From: Monosporascus cannonballus
Taxonomy: Eukaryota > Ascomycota > Sordariomycetes > Xylariales
Assembly (NCBI GenBank): GCA_004154925.1
Contig: QJNS01000098.1
Location: 124,001-188,000, forward strand
Reading direction: 5' to 3'
Length of the DNA: 64,000 nt
Part shown: one piece after another, positions 48,619 to 60,485 of the stretch
Position numbering within the stretch: position 1 is the first letter of the stretch
Layout of the letters: every line of letters starts with the position of its first letter
The notes under the pieces: generated by a model
What the model saw: only the letters and a program-made list of their open reading frames with translations
Told to the model about the DNA's origin: nothing
Databases searched by the model: none
Translations under genes and position numbers: made by a program

Positions 48619-49654
48619 ATGGAAGGACTGGAGAGCGTTTGGCCATACGAGCCATCGTTGGCCCTGGCAATCGTCGGGGCGGCTGTGTATACGTTAGCCT
48701 TCGTCTGGATTACCTACTTGACCGTATTCAAGCACCAGGCCTGGTACTTCACATGCGTGCCCATCGGCGGCGCCCTCGAGGTTGTCGGCTATACATTGAG
48801 GTCATACTCCACTCAGCGTTACCAGGACATCGTAAGTTGACTATCGTGATCCCCTTTGCGGCGTGCCCCCTCGGAATTCCTCCCCATCAATCCATCAATA
48901 CCACCGACATTCCATCATCTTGTGTCCGAGGGGAAGCTGATAGCCCATTTTCCCTCTCGTGCAGGGCATCTTCGCCACCAGCACTTCTCTCATCGTCCTC
49001 GCACCTCTCTTCGTCGCGGCCGGCAATTACCTCCTGATCGGGCGCCTGATCCGCGCCGTCCTGCCCCTTTCACGCCATAGGATCTTCAAGGTGCCCGTCC
49101 GATTGCTCACACGCATCTATGTCACATTCGACATTATCTGCTTGATGGTGCAGTCCTCTGGGTCCTCCCTGGCCAGCGCCTACAGCTGGGTCGGGTCCAC
49201 TGCCGATATCGCCATCACTATCCTCCTCGCGGGGCTGGCGCTACAGGTCGTGGCCTTCTCGACCTACCTGTGCATTTCGATGCGTTATCATTATTTGTCT
49301 CAGTCTCTGGCCGTCCCCACGGCACCGGAGGATTGATTCAATATTCTCAAGGCCGTTTATATGTCTAGTTTCTTGATTCTGGTACGTGCACCGCTAGCAA
49401 TCCCCGTTCCTCACCCAGGGGCCTATCCACCCCGGGGTGTAGATTCGGTATATCAGTGGGGAAATTATGACTGGCTCAAGGGGCTAACATAGTGCTTATT
49501 GGATCTGTGATAGATCCGCTGCGTATACCGGATGGTCGAGTTTGCCGAGGACACTGAGGGCTACACGATGACGCACGAGTGGATCTTCTGGGCATTTGAA
49601 GGCATTACCATGCTTATCGCCATTACCGTCTTCTGCGTCTGGCATCCGAGCTAG
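48619..49654 (+). pseudogene. RTA1-like seven-helix protein with an internal stop
   Basis: Exons 48619-48831, 48965-49381 and 49514-49654, with introns of 133 and 132 bp (GTAAGT and GTACGT donors), all phase 0. The total is about 256 aa if read through. The ATG at 48619 gives MEGLESVWPYEPSLALAIVG. RTA1 features: several membrane helices (AIVGAAVYTLAFVWI, FTCVPIGGALEVVGY, TSLIVLAPLFVAAGNYLLIG), FKVPVRLLTRIYVTFDIICL, VQSSGSSL, and the last-exon IRCVYRMVEFAEDTEGY with FWAFEGITMLIAITVFCVWHPS. An in-frame TGA at 49334-49336 lies where the family has a tryptophan before the last two helices (PED-stop-FNILKAVYM). RTA1/RTM1 proteins are lipid-translocating or stress-resistance exporters of the plasma membrane. 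A truncated product would lose helices 6-7, so loss of function is likely unless the stop is an error. Confidence 0.8.
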
Positions 49655-52600
49655 TATCTTGGTCGTTCGAGCGCAAAGGAGAGCCAGGAGTCTAGTTCGG
49701 AAGAAATGGCCACGAACCGAGAGCCTCTCCAGACCTGCGGAAAAAAGGAGACCATAAAAACTCCTGAGGCGGCAGCAAATTATCTAGATAAGTATTGAGG
49801 ATGTCAGAGAAGAAGGTGCAGCAACGTGAAAGGCAGGAAAAAACAGACATGCAGGAAGGTCGCAGTATATAGATTGGACTAGTAACGCCTGTCCCTCCAA
49901 TGTATGGGAGGAAACCGGCCGTATATATACACCTACAACTTCCGTATAGCCTTTATCTAGAAGGTTTTGCTCTGGCACGTGACAGAGGAAGTGATGACTC
50001 ATTTTATAACCTTCCTTCCTTTGACCAAGCAAGGTAAATGTTGCAATATCCAGGATTAGGGTAAATGGGGTAACGGGGTATCAGGCTCAATGTTTGTTGC
50101 CCTACTTCGTTTCCCTCATGGAGCGATCCTCTTTAATGGACCTCATCTCATAAGCCGAGGACGACTTTGATGATTATATAGAGGAAGTTGATAGGAGAAA
50201 AATGACGCCCCAATTTGACTCGACGGTTAGCAGGGACGAGTCAATACTAGCACATATGCTGCTTGCTTGTCGCACCCATACACCAAGCGTTAGCTTGGGA
50301 CATAATATTTACTTCTCAGTGCTTAGTTTCTTCTCCCTTGTTGTCCTCGGGGCTGTCCAGAACGCCCGGGTTTTAGCTTTTCTCCCACAAAAGGCGATCG
50401 ACTGTCAAAGATTCCATGGCATTGTAATATTATCAGCCGCGTTTACCTTTTTCAGGGGCTAGGAGCGGGGGTCATCTGCCTGCTGTGGTATATGTTAGTT
50501 CAACGCCTTACCATTTCCCTTTCGCAGAATCGTAAAGCGTTTTGACGTTTATGGTGATAAGATTTTACGTCCGTTCTCAAGAACACTACTTGGAACCCTT
50601 CTGGATTGCTCTCCTCTCCTTCTGAGCTGATTCGCGCCAGGTTAGGTTATCATGTATAGTGGGTCATTATTGGTACGCCCCGAGGATCGTGTCCGTTGAA
50701 TAATTCAAACGAGCGCGCAGCGCGCAGGGTACGATGCTGCGGCCCCTGCCAAAGGACATCTCGCCTTGGTGGGAGCCGGGATGTCCTCGGGCCGGAGAAG
50801 GGCCCCGGTTCTTTGGACGCCATATAGCACCGATGTCCCGGCCCGGAGATAGAAGACACCGACCAGGCGCGAAGTTCATTTCAACCTGTGCGGTGCCACC
50901 AAATGCTCGGGCCGTGGATCGCGCAAATTTGTTACCGCTCTGATTGGCGGATTCAGGTGCTTGCGCGCACATGCAATAAGACCTTGTGGTAAGTACCGGA
51001 ATATATAATTTTTGACGCAACGATTTCGGCCCGAGGAACATGCGGATTCTGCCACTTATTCATATCAAGTTCATGAAATCGTATCACGTGAGCAAGCCTA
51101 CTGTTTGCCGATTATATAAGATCTGGTTAGATAACCGTTCTGTTTTCTGTTACAGCTGGCTTACTTACGTAATACAACTTCATGAACTTGAAATGTACAC
51201 CACGGAATATCCCGCTATGCGAGTGCAATTATTTAATTTCTTATTTTACATATAGGCCTTTATAACAGGGATGAATATAGCAGCTCGTATTAGTTAGAGT
51301 GGGATAGCGCACCAGGGATGTCAGAGCACCTACGGAAGGAGGCTAGTGCAAACGCCCTGCGTAAAGGGTTCCTATGTATATATATATATATATATGCACG
51401 AGGTATGATGCTTAAATGGGCTTGGCAAAGCGGGCATATTCACGAATTTTTACATAGTTAGTAGAGGAAACTCCTTTTGACGGATTACGGTAGTTTTAAG
51501 AATCGTTCTGGCGCTGTTCTCTACATTGCCGCATGAGCCACCAGTTCGGCCGCAGGAGCCTTCGTAAGCCTCATAGGGCTCATCGTTTCAGCCAGCGATA
51601 TGATGCGCCGAGAGTATAGGGGTTCGAGAGAGGCAAGGTTAGAGACTTTTAATAAGCTCGACTTACGAAGCACCGGCTGCTGTTTAGTTAGGTACTAGTC
51701 TACCCATCTACTCCATAGAAAGTGGAACACGATGTCAAGTTTGAGGTCCCTGACTCTGTATTTATTATTCCCTAATGCTATATTTATTCTCAGACTGAAT
51801 GCTTTAAAGCCTTGATTCACTTTCTGGGGTGGCCGAGACTCGCAGAGACAATGCTACATTTGAGAACCCACGGATAAGTCGGCATCAAAACCACCTTACC
51901 TAATAAGCCGCTTTTGCTAACACGGGATATGTCTCGCAGTTGTAGGAGTTCGGAATAACATGCATAGACTGGGAACTTGACGAAACACGACCATGTGACG
52001 TAACGGTATAGCGAAAACTCTTTGGGACTAAGCCATAAACAGTAGTTACCCTGAGAATCGATCATGTAACGTAAGCGCCACAGTTAGGTTAAATCTATGA
52101 ATAATTGGAGTAATATGATGGTGGTAGAAACCAAGATATTGCGCCAGCTTGAACTTGCATCTTAAACGCATCCCCTTGGTAGGCGTTAATCGGTACTGTA
52201 ATGTGAAGAGTTCAGCGCCGTCATCGATAACGCCATGCCGTCACAGAAAAATGGAGCTGATGCGGCTCGCCAAGCTGCATTAGCCGGGGCAACGCGGCTA
52301 TACCCACTTCAGAACTCCTTACTCTATGCCCGTGCAACATGTAACACCAACCAACCACAGTTTCCAGGTACCTTGAGCGGCTGAAACGTGCCGAAAGTCC
52401 CCACAGCTTTGAGATAGACAAGCTACCCGTGACGCGGCAGTCCCACATTGCCTTGCACGAAACCCTGAAGTATCGCCATGACCTATGAAGGAGCTTGTCC
52501 ACTGATGTCAACTGATGTCGTTTGCTTGATGATGAAACTTGCAGGAGCTGCTCAAACAGGCTTTTAGTCCTATGGTGGCAACTTTGAATAGATTTACATA

Positions 52601-52759
52601 AGTACGAGTAACTGATTCCGCTTTTCCCATCTTCACCTTCACACCATCACCCTAGTCCTACCGACAAACCACCAACCACCAACAACAGCGGTTCCTTGAT
52701 CCGCGCACATTCAACTCGCGTCATCGCCCACTTCAAACCAAACCAAAAGACAAATCAAC
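49655..52759. other. Intergenic, 3.1 kb, no supported gene
   Basis: Short frames only. One at 50202-50462 contains a single hydrophobic stretch but no family signal. A G+C-rich patch at 50735-50870 has an imperfect inverted repeat (AGGACATCTCG / CGGGATGTCCT). A (TA)n run lies near 51377-51396. The right end holds the promoter of the GPI protein, with CACCACCAACCAC-type C/A-rich leader sequence at 52640-52690. Confidence 0.45.
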
Positions 52760-53485
52760 ATGCAGTTCACGACCATTCTTCTCACCGCCGGCTTGGCCGT
52801 CGCCAACGCCGTCCACGAACCCAGAATCACGGCAGCTCCGACCCTCCACGACGTGGCCAAGCGGCAGGATGTGGGCACCGCCATCGACTCGGCAGGCGAC
52901 TCGGTCGGCTCCTTGACCGAGGGCGCCTCTTCCGTCGCGAACTCCATCGGTGAGGGCGCCTCGTCCGTCGCGAACTCCATCGGTGAGGGCGCCTCGTCCG
53001 TCGCGAGCTCGTGGAGCGAGGAGGCCTCTTCCATCATCGACAGTGCGCGCACCTCCGCCTCCACAGCCGCCTCGGACGCCCTGAGCTCCGCCAGCAACGT
53101 CATCTCTTCGGCGCAGAGCGTCACCTCCACGGCGTCGGGCTCGGCCTCCGAGTCCGCGTCCTCTGTCATCGAGAGCGCCTCGTCCGTCGCCGCCTCGGCC
53201 TCCAGCCAAATCTCCTCGGGCGTCGACAGCGCCCTGAGCTCCGCCACCGAGGCCGTTGAGAGCGCCAAGAGCGTCGCCTCCACCGCAACCGGCTCGGCCG
53301 CCGCCTCCGCCTCCGAGGCCGTGGAGAGCCTCAAGTCCGTGGCCGCTTCCATCTCGGAGACCGCCGCCAACCCCGAGGAGACCGGCGACAGCGCCGCTCC
53401 CGGCGGACGTAAGGAGCTGATGTCCCCGCTGCTCAGCATGGGCGCCGCGGCTGTTGCCGTCCTCGCCGGCGCGGCCCTGCTGTAA
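52760..53485 (+). CDS. Secreted Ser/Ala-rich GPI-anchored wall protein
   Basis: 241 aa, single exon, ATG 52760 (MQFTTILLTAGLAVANAV). Residues 1-17 are a signal peptide. DVAKRQDV at about 31-38 has a KR dibasic site for Kex2 processing. The centre (about 40-205) is almost entirely Ser, Ala, Thr, Val, Glu and Gly in SSAxS- and SVASxAS-type repeats, suited to O-mannosylation. The C-terminus ends with a hydrophobic tail (LLSMGAAAVAVLAGAALL) after a small-residue region (DSAAPGG), the classic GPI-attachment signal. No cysteine framework or enzyme domain is present. Function is inferred as a structural or adhesive wall mannoprotein. The A/C-rich 5' leader is typical of highly expressed fungal genes. 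Confidence 0.85.
   Translation: MQFTTILLTAGLAVANAVHEPRITAAPTLHDVAKRQDVGTAIDSAGDSVGSLTEGASSVANSIGEGASSVANSIGEGASSVASSWSEEASSIIDSARTSASTAASDALSSASNVISSAQSVTSTASGSASESASSVIESASSVAASASSQISSGVDSALSSATEAVESAKSVASTATGSAAASASEAVESLKSVAASISETAANPEETGDSAAPGGRKELMSPLLSMGAAAVAVLAGAALL
52919..53008 (+). repeat. 33-bp tandem repeat inside the GPI protein gene
   Basis: A unit encoding EGASSVANSIG is present twice in full (52919-52951 and 52952-52984) and then partly (52985-53008). The copies are nearly identical at DNA level, suggesting recent expansion. Confidence 0.9.
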
Positions 53486-55732
53486 AGCAATTCATGAGGA
53501 AAGGATCGAGGAATGAAAGGAATGAGAATACGAGCGTTGTAATTTAATTGGACCGTCAAGCGAGTGGGGAGATCACGGCTTGCACGGACTTGCACTGACT
53601 TGCACTAGACATGATACCAAGATAATAAGCGTACCATAATCAAGCAAAGAGCAACAGGCTTATTTGCCCTTTAATTTCAGCATCTCCGTGACTTCCATGT
53701 CCGTGAAATCTGACACAAGGATCTTTGCTGTAAAGTTCTAGTACGATAGCTCTCAATAGGCTACCCAAGTCCTTATTAGTAGGACACGCAAATACCTGTG
53801 CGGATCGGCTGGATACCCGTAAGAGTTTGCCGTACAGTGCAGTAATGCTAGGAGCTGGCGTATCGTGGCAGTATTCGCCAATAACAAGAGCTCCTTCCCG
53901 TGTTCTGATACCACCTACGGCAGATGCTGATCGTATCAGTATTGTTCCGTCATTATGGCTTACTCTGGTATAATAACTACATCGAATTCTCGGTCTGACA
54001 GCCTTAACAATTCGTGGCTTAATCGTGTAACCGACGCCCTTAACTTGCCAAACCTGGAATTTACGCCCAGGCAATACAATGAATCATATAAACGCTGGGT
54101 GGCGTAAAACGCTAGGAAACGTCGAGCGCTACGGTCCATCAGGGGCGGGTCGTCCCGGTCCTGTTTTCGAACGTCGCCAGGGGTCTGCCATGTACGTATC
54201 TCCACCTCCCACGCTGAGTGGGTCCATACGGATCGACCCTAAGCCTAAGTGCAAAGTATAAAGCACTTTTATGGCCGCTCCAGAGACTGCTCACCGGCTC
54301 TTCGACGGTGAGCATCCCTTTCGTACTATTTATCATTAGCCTGGTGACGCCGACTTCTCGACCGCATACTTGACGAAAAAGATGGAAATATGCCGGTGGT
54401 GAGAGGACGGCACCATACACGACGTATCCATCTCTACCACAGTATGCATATGTAGGTCGTAGCAAGCATAGGTCTGGGTGCCGCATTTGCTAACCTTGCA
54501 TGTCGCAGTCGGAGGTAGTGTTGCGGATCCCAACGCAATGGACTCGCTTCATAACCCGGGTGACGATCAGGGTTTCTAGAAGCCTCAGGAAGAGAAGGCC
54601 TACACACTTTCCGCGAGGGAAAGTGACGCGCCTGCCTTGCGGTCGAGCTGGCCGCATCCGTTTTCATTAGAAAGAGGCGATTAAGGAACTGCCTGCCGGA
54701 CTGGTGGACTACGGCAGACATCCAGAGGCGACAGGATCCCGCCGGGGGCGACTCACTGAAAGACGCCGCAGCAATCTTCGACTTCTCGTCCACGGCCGTA
54801 GACTTCATAAGCTACCCAAAACGCGGTGATCCTGACCGACCGACTACCGGGGAATCACCTATATTGGCAGCAGGTCCCACATGTTGCCCATATATTTGTG
54901 GAGGCGGCCACGACTCATCCCTGGAGTCCACGGAAAATTTGGACCCGGCCATATTCCCTAAAGACATCATACGTTTGCCCTTTATTTCTGAACACCGCGA
55001 CCTTTATAAAAATACTCACTTTGGAAATGAATGTAACTCAGTCTTGTGAACAGCATTATGCAAATCCCCAATTTATAGTATCGTTGGTGTTGTGTAAGGA
55101 CAAACGTTTGTTACAGCGTCTGGGTAGGTTTAGGGAAGGTTTGTGAGCCAGGTGAATTTTCCTCCGTGGACCCCCTGCCAATCCACCTGAGTCGCTCCGT
55201 TGCGACACAGTACTCATGACCCGCCAATAATGTATCGCGCCGAGGGATAATAGTGTCTGTTGGTTGGACTTCTTAGGAGGTCTGGAGTCAATCCGATTGG
55301 GGTCCTGATGCAACCTTGCGGCACAGCCTGTTGTCTTTGCTTATAACAGAGTGCTCGATGGCGTCGATACCGATGCCTAAATCAGACCGCATCCCGCGGT
55401 CTCCAATGAAGAGTTAGCCGTCAGCTTCCACTAGAGCCAACACGCCCCAGTTGTGGTGGTCAGAGCCCTCCGTCTGTCCCGTTTGCGACAACGTATTTAG
55501 TTAAAGATGTTTTTCTTCCCACACGATGGTCCCTCCTTCGCCTAGTGCCGCACCCCTGTTCTTCCTGTGATCCATGCATGGGCTTTACCCGGTGGCCGAC
55601 GCAACCAGGCCCGCGATAACTCCTTTTTAACATCAAGGCCTGCCGACGTGTGTCTCTACTACCGATCAACCTTCTTGAATCCGACCTGATTCTACGTGGT
55701 AACGGATTTCCTATCCATATTCCTCGGTAGTC
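53486..55732. other. Intergenic, 2.2 kb
   Basis: A minus-strand frame at 53640-54074 (144 codons) and others at 54139-54486 and 54434-54808 were examined. None shows a motif, a hydrophobic plan or a plausible start context, so no gene is called. Confidence 0.45.
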
Positions 55733-56712
55733 ATGGCACAACGCGCCCCGATCGAGTCTTACGTTGCCGTCACCCCAGCTCCCGACCTGGGGACGGATGT
55801 TTACACTAATGAAAGGTTCGTGCGAATAGCCTCCTCATACGTGACGCGTCGGGCTTACAAATCCCCAGGCCGCTTTCTTCGCAGAAGGGGCGCGGGTCCG
55901 TGTTTGGCGGCCTGTTGATGTCCCAGGCGATATCAGCGGCAAGCGCAACCGTGCCTCAGGACTTTTACGTCTACACGTCGTCGTCTTCCTTTCTACGCCC
56001 AGTTACGCAGGAAAAGGTCGTGTACCGCGTCGAGCGCCTCATCGATGGCCGCAACTATGTAACGCGCCACGTCCGCGCGGCACAGGGCGGCGCCGATGGC
56101 TCTGGTGATAAGTTGGTTTACACCGCCACCGTATCCTTTCAGAGTAAAAGAATACCGTCCGGCAAGGTCCTGGACTACGCTGCTCCCCCACCCGTTATCG
56201 GCAGTGTGGTGCCAGACAATATCTCGAAGCACGCCAATAGGCGGTTCTTCGAAAACTACCAGTCGGGGTCGCTCCAGGCGTTCAAGCCCGAGGACGAGCC
56301 CTTCGACTGGCGCCCCGCGAGGCACACGTTAACGAGGGACCCGACGGAGTATCGCGCGACGGCGTTCTCGCGGTCACAGCCCCTGTCGGACCACTCCACA
56401 GCGGTGAACCTGGCGGCCCTGGCGTACATGTCGGACGAGCTGCTGCTGGGGATAGCGATATTCGCGAACCCCGAGGTGGTGGGGCCGCAGAGCCGCAACG
56501 TGGCCATGGCCGCCAGCCTCAACCACCACATCTGGTTCCACGATCCGAACGTCCGGGTCGACGAGTGGATGGTCGGCGAGCGCTGGACGTCTTGCGGTGC
56601 GGACGGGAGGACGCTTATTCATCAGCGGATATGGGACTTGAAGAGTGGCCGCTTGGCCATGACGTGCACGCAGGAAGCTCTGATACGGCTAAAGAGTGCG
56701 TCTAAGCTTTAA
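55733..56712 (+). CDS. Peroxisomal acyl-CoA thioesterase II (ACOT8/TesB family)
   Basis: Two exons are proposed: 55733-55819 and 55885-56712, with a 65-bp intron (GTGCGA donor, TTTCTTCGCAG acceptor), giving 304 aa. Exon 1 is MAQRAPIESYVAVTPAPD...DVYTNERF; exon 2 starts KGRGSVFGGLLMSQAI. Two hot-dog folds are visible: VVYRVERLIDGRNYVTRHV in the first, and LAALAYMSDELLL, SLNHHIWFHDPNVRVDEW and CTQEALIR in the second. By comparison with E. coli TesB the Asp of YMSD, the Ser/Thr before the NH and the Gln of TQE are the catalytic set. The protein ends in SKL, a PTS1 peroxisome signal. It hydrolyses acyl-CoA to free acid and CoA, supporting beta-oxidation. The donor is weak, so a real frameshift instead of an intron remains possible. 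Confidence 0.82.
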
Positions 56713-57769
56713 ATATCATGAGAGTCATGAAATTACATATTATACTGAATGGGGACGGACAGGTGTGGGCTGCTGTTTACTCATCAGGCATATAGTTAAC
56801 GATTGGGTTAGTGGTTTATGGGACGCTGCATGGCTAGAATTTGGAACACAGCACAAATATCGAGGCTTGTTAATATTAAGCGATTTATGAAGTAAAGTCC
56901 CTCCATCACCGTTCCCTGACTATCCCCGGCAGCTGCGGCCGTAACAAGGACACCTGGCGCAGATGGACCTCCCGTCCCGCGGGCAGAAGGCGTTACGGCC
57001 CTCCTCCTTCGCCCGGCGGCACCGGCGCCCATCTACCACCTCACGCACCCCTGGTCTGTGTTGTCCATGAATGTGTTGCCGTAGTGGTAGGTGGGGCGCT
57101 AGTATTATGATGATAGTAGTGTTGATGCACCACTCGCCCACGGGCATCTCGCGTTTCGGCCCGCACCCCACCCGTCCTCGGCTCGGACCGGAAAGCCCAC
57201 GCATATTTTTCCAACGTTCGACTTCACCACTCAACCACATAATCTCGCAGTTAAAACTGAGGAAACGGTTTCTCGTTCGTCAATCCGTACCAAGGCGCTG
57301 TATGATCTCGTGTTGTAGCAGGCCAAGCTAGGCATCCTATCTCCATGAGAATACAAGGTATAACTAACCGTTGTATGCTATGCAGTCACTGATATTAACT
57401 AATAGAGTGTCTTTAAGCCGCGTCCGAAATCTAGTGCTTATAGAATTATATGCTCCTTCTGAAATAGTACATGTCAACCTTGATTGATTGGAGACCCTGG
57501 GGAATGACTATGGCGGCCAAGGTTAGGTTGATATGGATTCTTACACTGGTTTACTTCAGGATGAATCTTAACCGTAAAGGCCTCAGAATACATTTCGGTC
57601 AGGGACGTGCCATCATACTCCAATGTGTTGAATTCTTACTAGAACCTTTTGCACGAACTTGAAATCAAAATATCCCCGATGGGTTTCCCGATTCGCTAGA
57701 CAGCTCATTATTGAAGACCACCCCGATAGTGAGTGGTTAATGGCTGACACTCCCAACGATATCACGCAT
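56713..57769. other. Intergenic, 1 kb
   Basis: Convergent region between the thioesterase and the AAA ATPase. A minus-strand frame at about 56920-57070 ends in a cysteine-bearing stretch (CPRDGRSICARCPCYGRSC), but it has no clear start or family. Confidence 0.45.
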
Positions 57770-60485
57770 CTAATCGTAGATATCCGCCGCCAGTTCTTCA
57801 TTTACCTGGTCGTCATCATCATCATTATCATCGTCGTCGTCGTCGTCGTAATCGTCCTCATCCCGCCCACGGCTACGGCGCAGGAAGTCCTTGAAGCCCC
57901 GGCTCATCTTGGCGACGTAGCGTAGGTGCTTGTCGGTGACCGTGACCCTGTCAACCTCGTCCTCGGCGGCATCAGCCTCGGCGAGGGCCACGACGGTCTG
58001 AAGCGCGTTGCGGATCTCGCGGCCGTTCCAACGAAGGCTCAGCACGTCCTGGCTGTCGTAGGCGTACTCGCGTGCCGAGACACCGACGTGCACCTTGCCC
58101 GCGCTATCGCGCTCGAGCCGCTCGAAGCTGTTGAGCCAGATCTTCTCCCGGTCGCCGTCCGTCAGGGGCTTGTAGTGCAGTGCCACATGGATGCGCGACG
58201 TGAAGGCGGAGTCGAACGTCTGCACCCTGTTGCTCGTGAGGAACAGGACCCCGCGATAGTACTCAAGGGCGCGGAGGAAGCTGAAAACGATACGGTTAGT
58301 GCTTCTGCGTGGGTAGAAAGGCACGGGTAGAGAACAACACCGGAAGTGGAAGAATTGACACGTACATTGACACAAGGCCGTTGCGTGTGATATCTCTAGC
58401 CCGGCGGGTCTCGAGGTAGACATCTGCCTCATCAAGCAGAACCATAGCACCGAACCTCTCACCAAGAGTAAGGAAGTAATCAAGGTTTCTCTCCACCGTC
58501 TCCGACTTAGTGGTCAGGTCCCCGCTTGTCAGCGAAAGAAGGGGTCGTTGCGCAAGCTCAGCCGTGGCTTCCGCCGTGCAAGTTTTGCCCACGCCGGGAG
58601 AACCGTGGAGGAGGAAGATTCTGCCCTGCCCCTTATTTCTAATGAAGTCGCTAGGCCAGGGGCTCACACGGCCATTCGCGCTCGCGAACCTGCCGATGAG
58701 TGCCTTGACCGTGAGCTTGATACCGTCATCCAGGACGAGATACTTGAAGGCCTCCCTGTCGAACTTGATCTCGTGGAGGCGCTCCACGCGAAAGTGGCCC
58801 CAGCGGCGTTCGTTGAGGATGAATCCAGACACGGTCTTTGACAAGGCCAAGAAGTACAGGTCCGAGGCTGGGGGATCATCATAGGTTGGGTCCAAGTCCT
58901 CGAACCCTACGAAAGGACTCAGCTCCTCCATGGAACCATCTTTGTTGCATGCACTGCATCCACAGCGGGGGGCGAAGTACGGCAACTGATCCTTGTTGGG
59001 GTGCGGAGGCCTGACAGGGGGCCGGGGTGGTGGTCGATTCGAGTTGTTGTTTACTGGACATCGGTTGGCGTACTTCGTAAATCCTTGGCAGTCGACAATA
59101 ACACGCCCATTCATGTGACCAGTTATTCCGGTCCAACAAGAGTCTTCATCCTCGTCATCCTCCTTCTCCACTAGACCGCCGTCGTATGACATGTACGCCT
59201 TTGCACGTAGTGTTAGCGAAAGCTCATACGCTAGGAGCAAGATAACATTGGATTGAGGGGTGTTTGTGTTGCGCGATTAGCTCATCCCAAGGAGACTTAC
59301 TGGACCCTTTGCCAGCTCCCAGACAACTTTACCTAACTTGATCTGTTCGGCAGCAACATCAGAGGGAGACATGTCGCCGTCCTCTCCCCTGAAAAACTGC
59401 TCGGGGATGACTCGTAGGCTGCTGATAGCTTGTTCTCCAGTGAACGGCTCAATCGTGAAGGCGATCGTGAAACGGGTGAACCTATCCCCACCATACGAGA
59501 TATTCCAGCAGTTAATCGTATAGGGGCGAGGGCCTTCCTCGCCGCTTCCCGGCGGAGTGACGACACTGGACACAACGAATGGGGTCCATTTGTAGTCTTT
59601 CTCCGCGTAGACCACAGAACCCGGTTTCAGGAGAAGCCAGAGGTTGTCGAACGTGGCCTTGGGAGTGCTACTGTTGTGGCGCTCCTCTTCCTCCCGGATC
59701 TGCTTACCCAGAGTCTTGTCTAGGAACGAAAGCAGGACGTCAATGTGCTTCGCGGTGGTGACGGCATATTCCTCGTCGTGCGTCTCCGGCTGACTGACCC
59801 TATATCTGGCAAGGGCAGCACGATGGTGGATCAAGACTCGATAAGGGGCATCGACTCTGACACTCTCGCCAATGAAACTCGTACCGGGATAGTAGCCTAC
59901 CACGGCTTTGAGCGCATTGACTAGATGGATGGAGTTGATTACCATAGTGGTATGCTCAACTTTGGCAATTTGCATATCCGAGTCATCACCATTCTGTGGG
60001 TAACCCGGGGCTGGGTAAGACCTGCCAAAGTAGTCGGGAGACGGAAGATGCGGCTGAAGGTTACGCCAGCCCCGATTCGACCTGTTGACAAGCTGGGTTG
60101 AAACCCTCGTCACGATCTCGAGGATCGGCTTGTGCTTTCCAGGAGCTACGCCTTCCACAGAGTTGCCATCCAGATGGATGTCCATCGGCTCAGCGCTACG
60201 GCGGACTAGACATTGGTCAATAAGGGGACCAATGGTCTCGTTTGGTAAATTGCCAACGCGGAACTTACCATCGACGTGTTTTCCATTCCAACCCTTGTAC
60301 TGCAGGACGTAACATACGTCGGGGACTTCATTATCAGCGAGTTCTCTAGCCGAGCCGCCACTAGCAGCCGATCTGGCAATCAGCGCTTTCAAGCGCTCGA
60401 TGTTCCTCTCTTCGCTCGACTCGAAGCCCCCATGCGACGGTTTGTCGAGTTCCTCGAAAGAAGTGACCGAACAATTGTCATCCAT
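57770..60485 (-). CDS. AAA+ ATPase with N-terminal DUF7025-type region
   Basis: Three exons: 60485-59301, about 59222-58366, and 58280-57770, giving about 850 aa. The donors GTAAGT (59300) and GTACGT (58365) are good, the second acceptor is TTTTCAG, and the first acceptor is less certain (59223 or 59231). ATG 60485 (MDDNCSVTSFEEL) is the first true ATG. The N-terminal 400 residues match the fungal DUF7025 architecture (YKWTPFVVSSV, GDRFTRFTIAFTIEPF). The AAA core shows Walker A GSPGVGKT (about residue 605), TSGDL, Walker B AMVLLDEADVYL (about 660) and sensor FLTSNRV, with RI arginines in FTSRIHVAL. The C-terminal tail is almost pure Asp. Such fungal proteins are abundant and of unknown role, possibly Bcs1- or katanin-like remodelers. 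Confidence 0.88.
57809..57864 (-). repeat. (GAT/GAC)n microsatellite encoding an Asp tail
   Basis: The trinucleotide run read on the minus strand gives DEDDYDDDDDDDNDDDDD near the C-terminus of the AAA ATPase. Length should vary between strains. Confidence 0.85.

Noticed and set aside
51377..51396. (TA)n run as a possible origin or promoter
   Set aside because: A simple dinucleotide microsatellite with no supporting elements around it.
53640..54808. Three minus-strand frames of 115-144 codons
   Set aside because: No motif, no family resemblance and no splice partners; codon content looks random.
56920..57240. Possible small cysteine-rich secreted protein on the minus strand
   Set aside because: The cysteine stretch lies at the C-terminus of a frame with no signal peptide or supported start; evidence is too thin.
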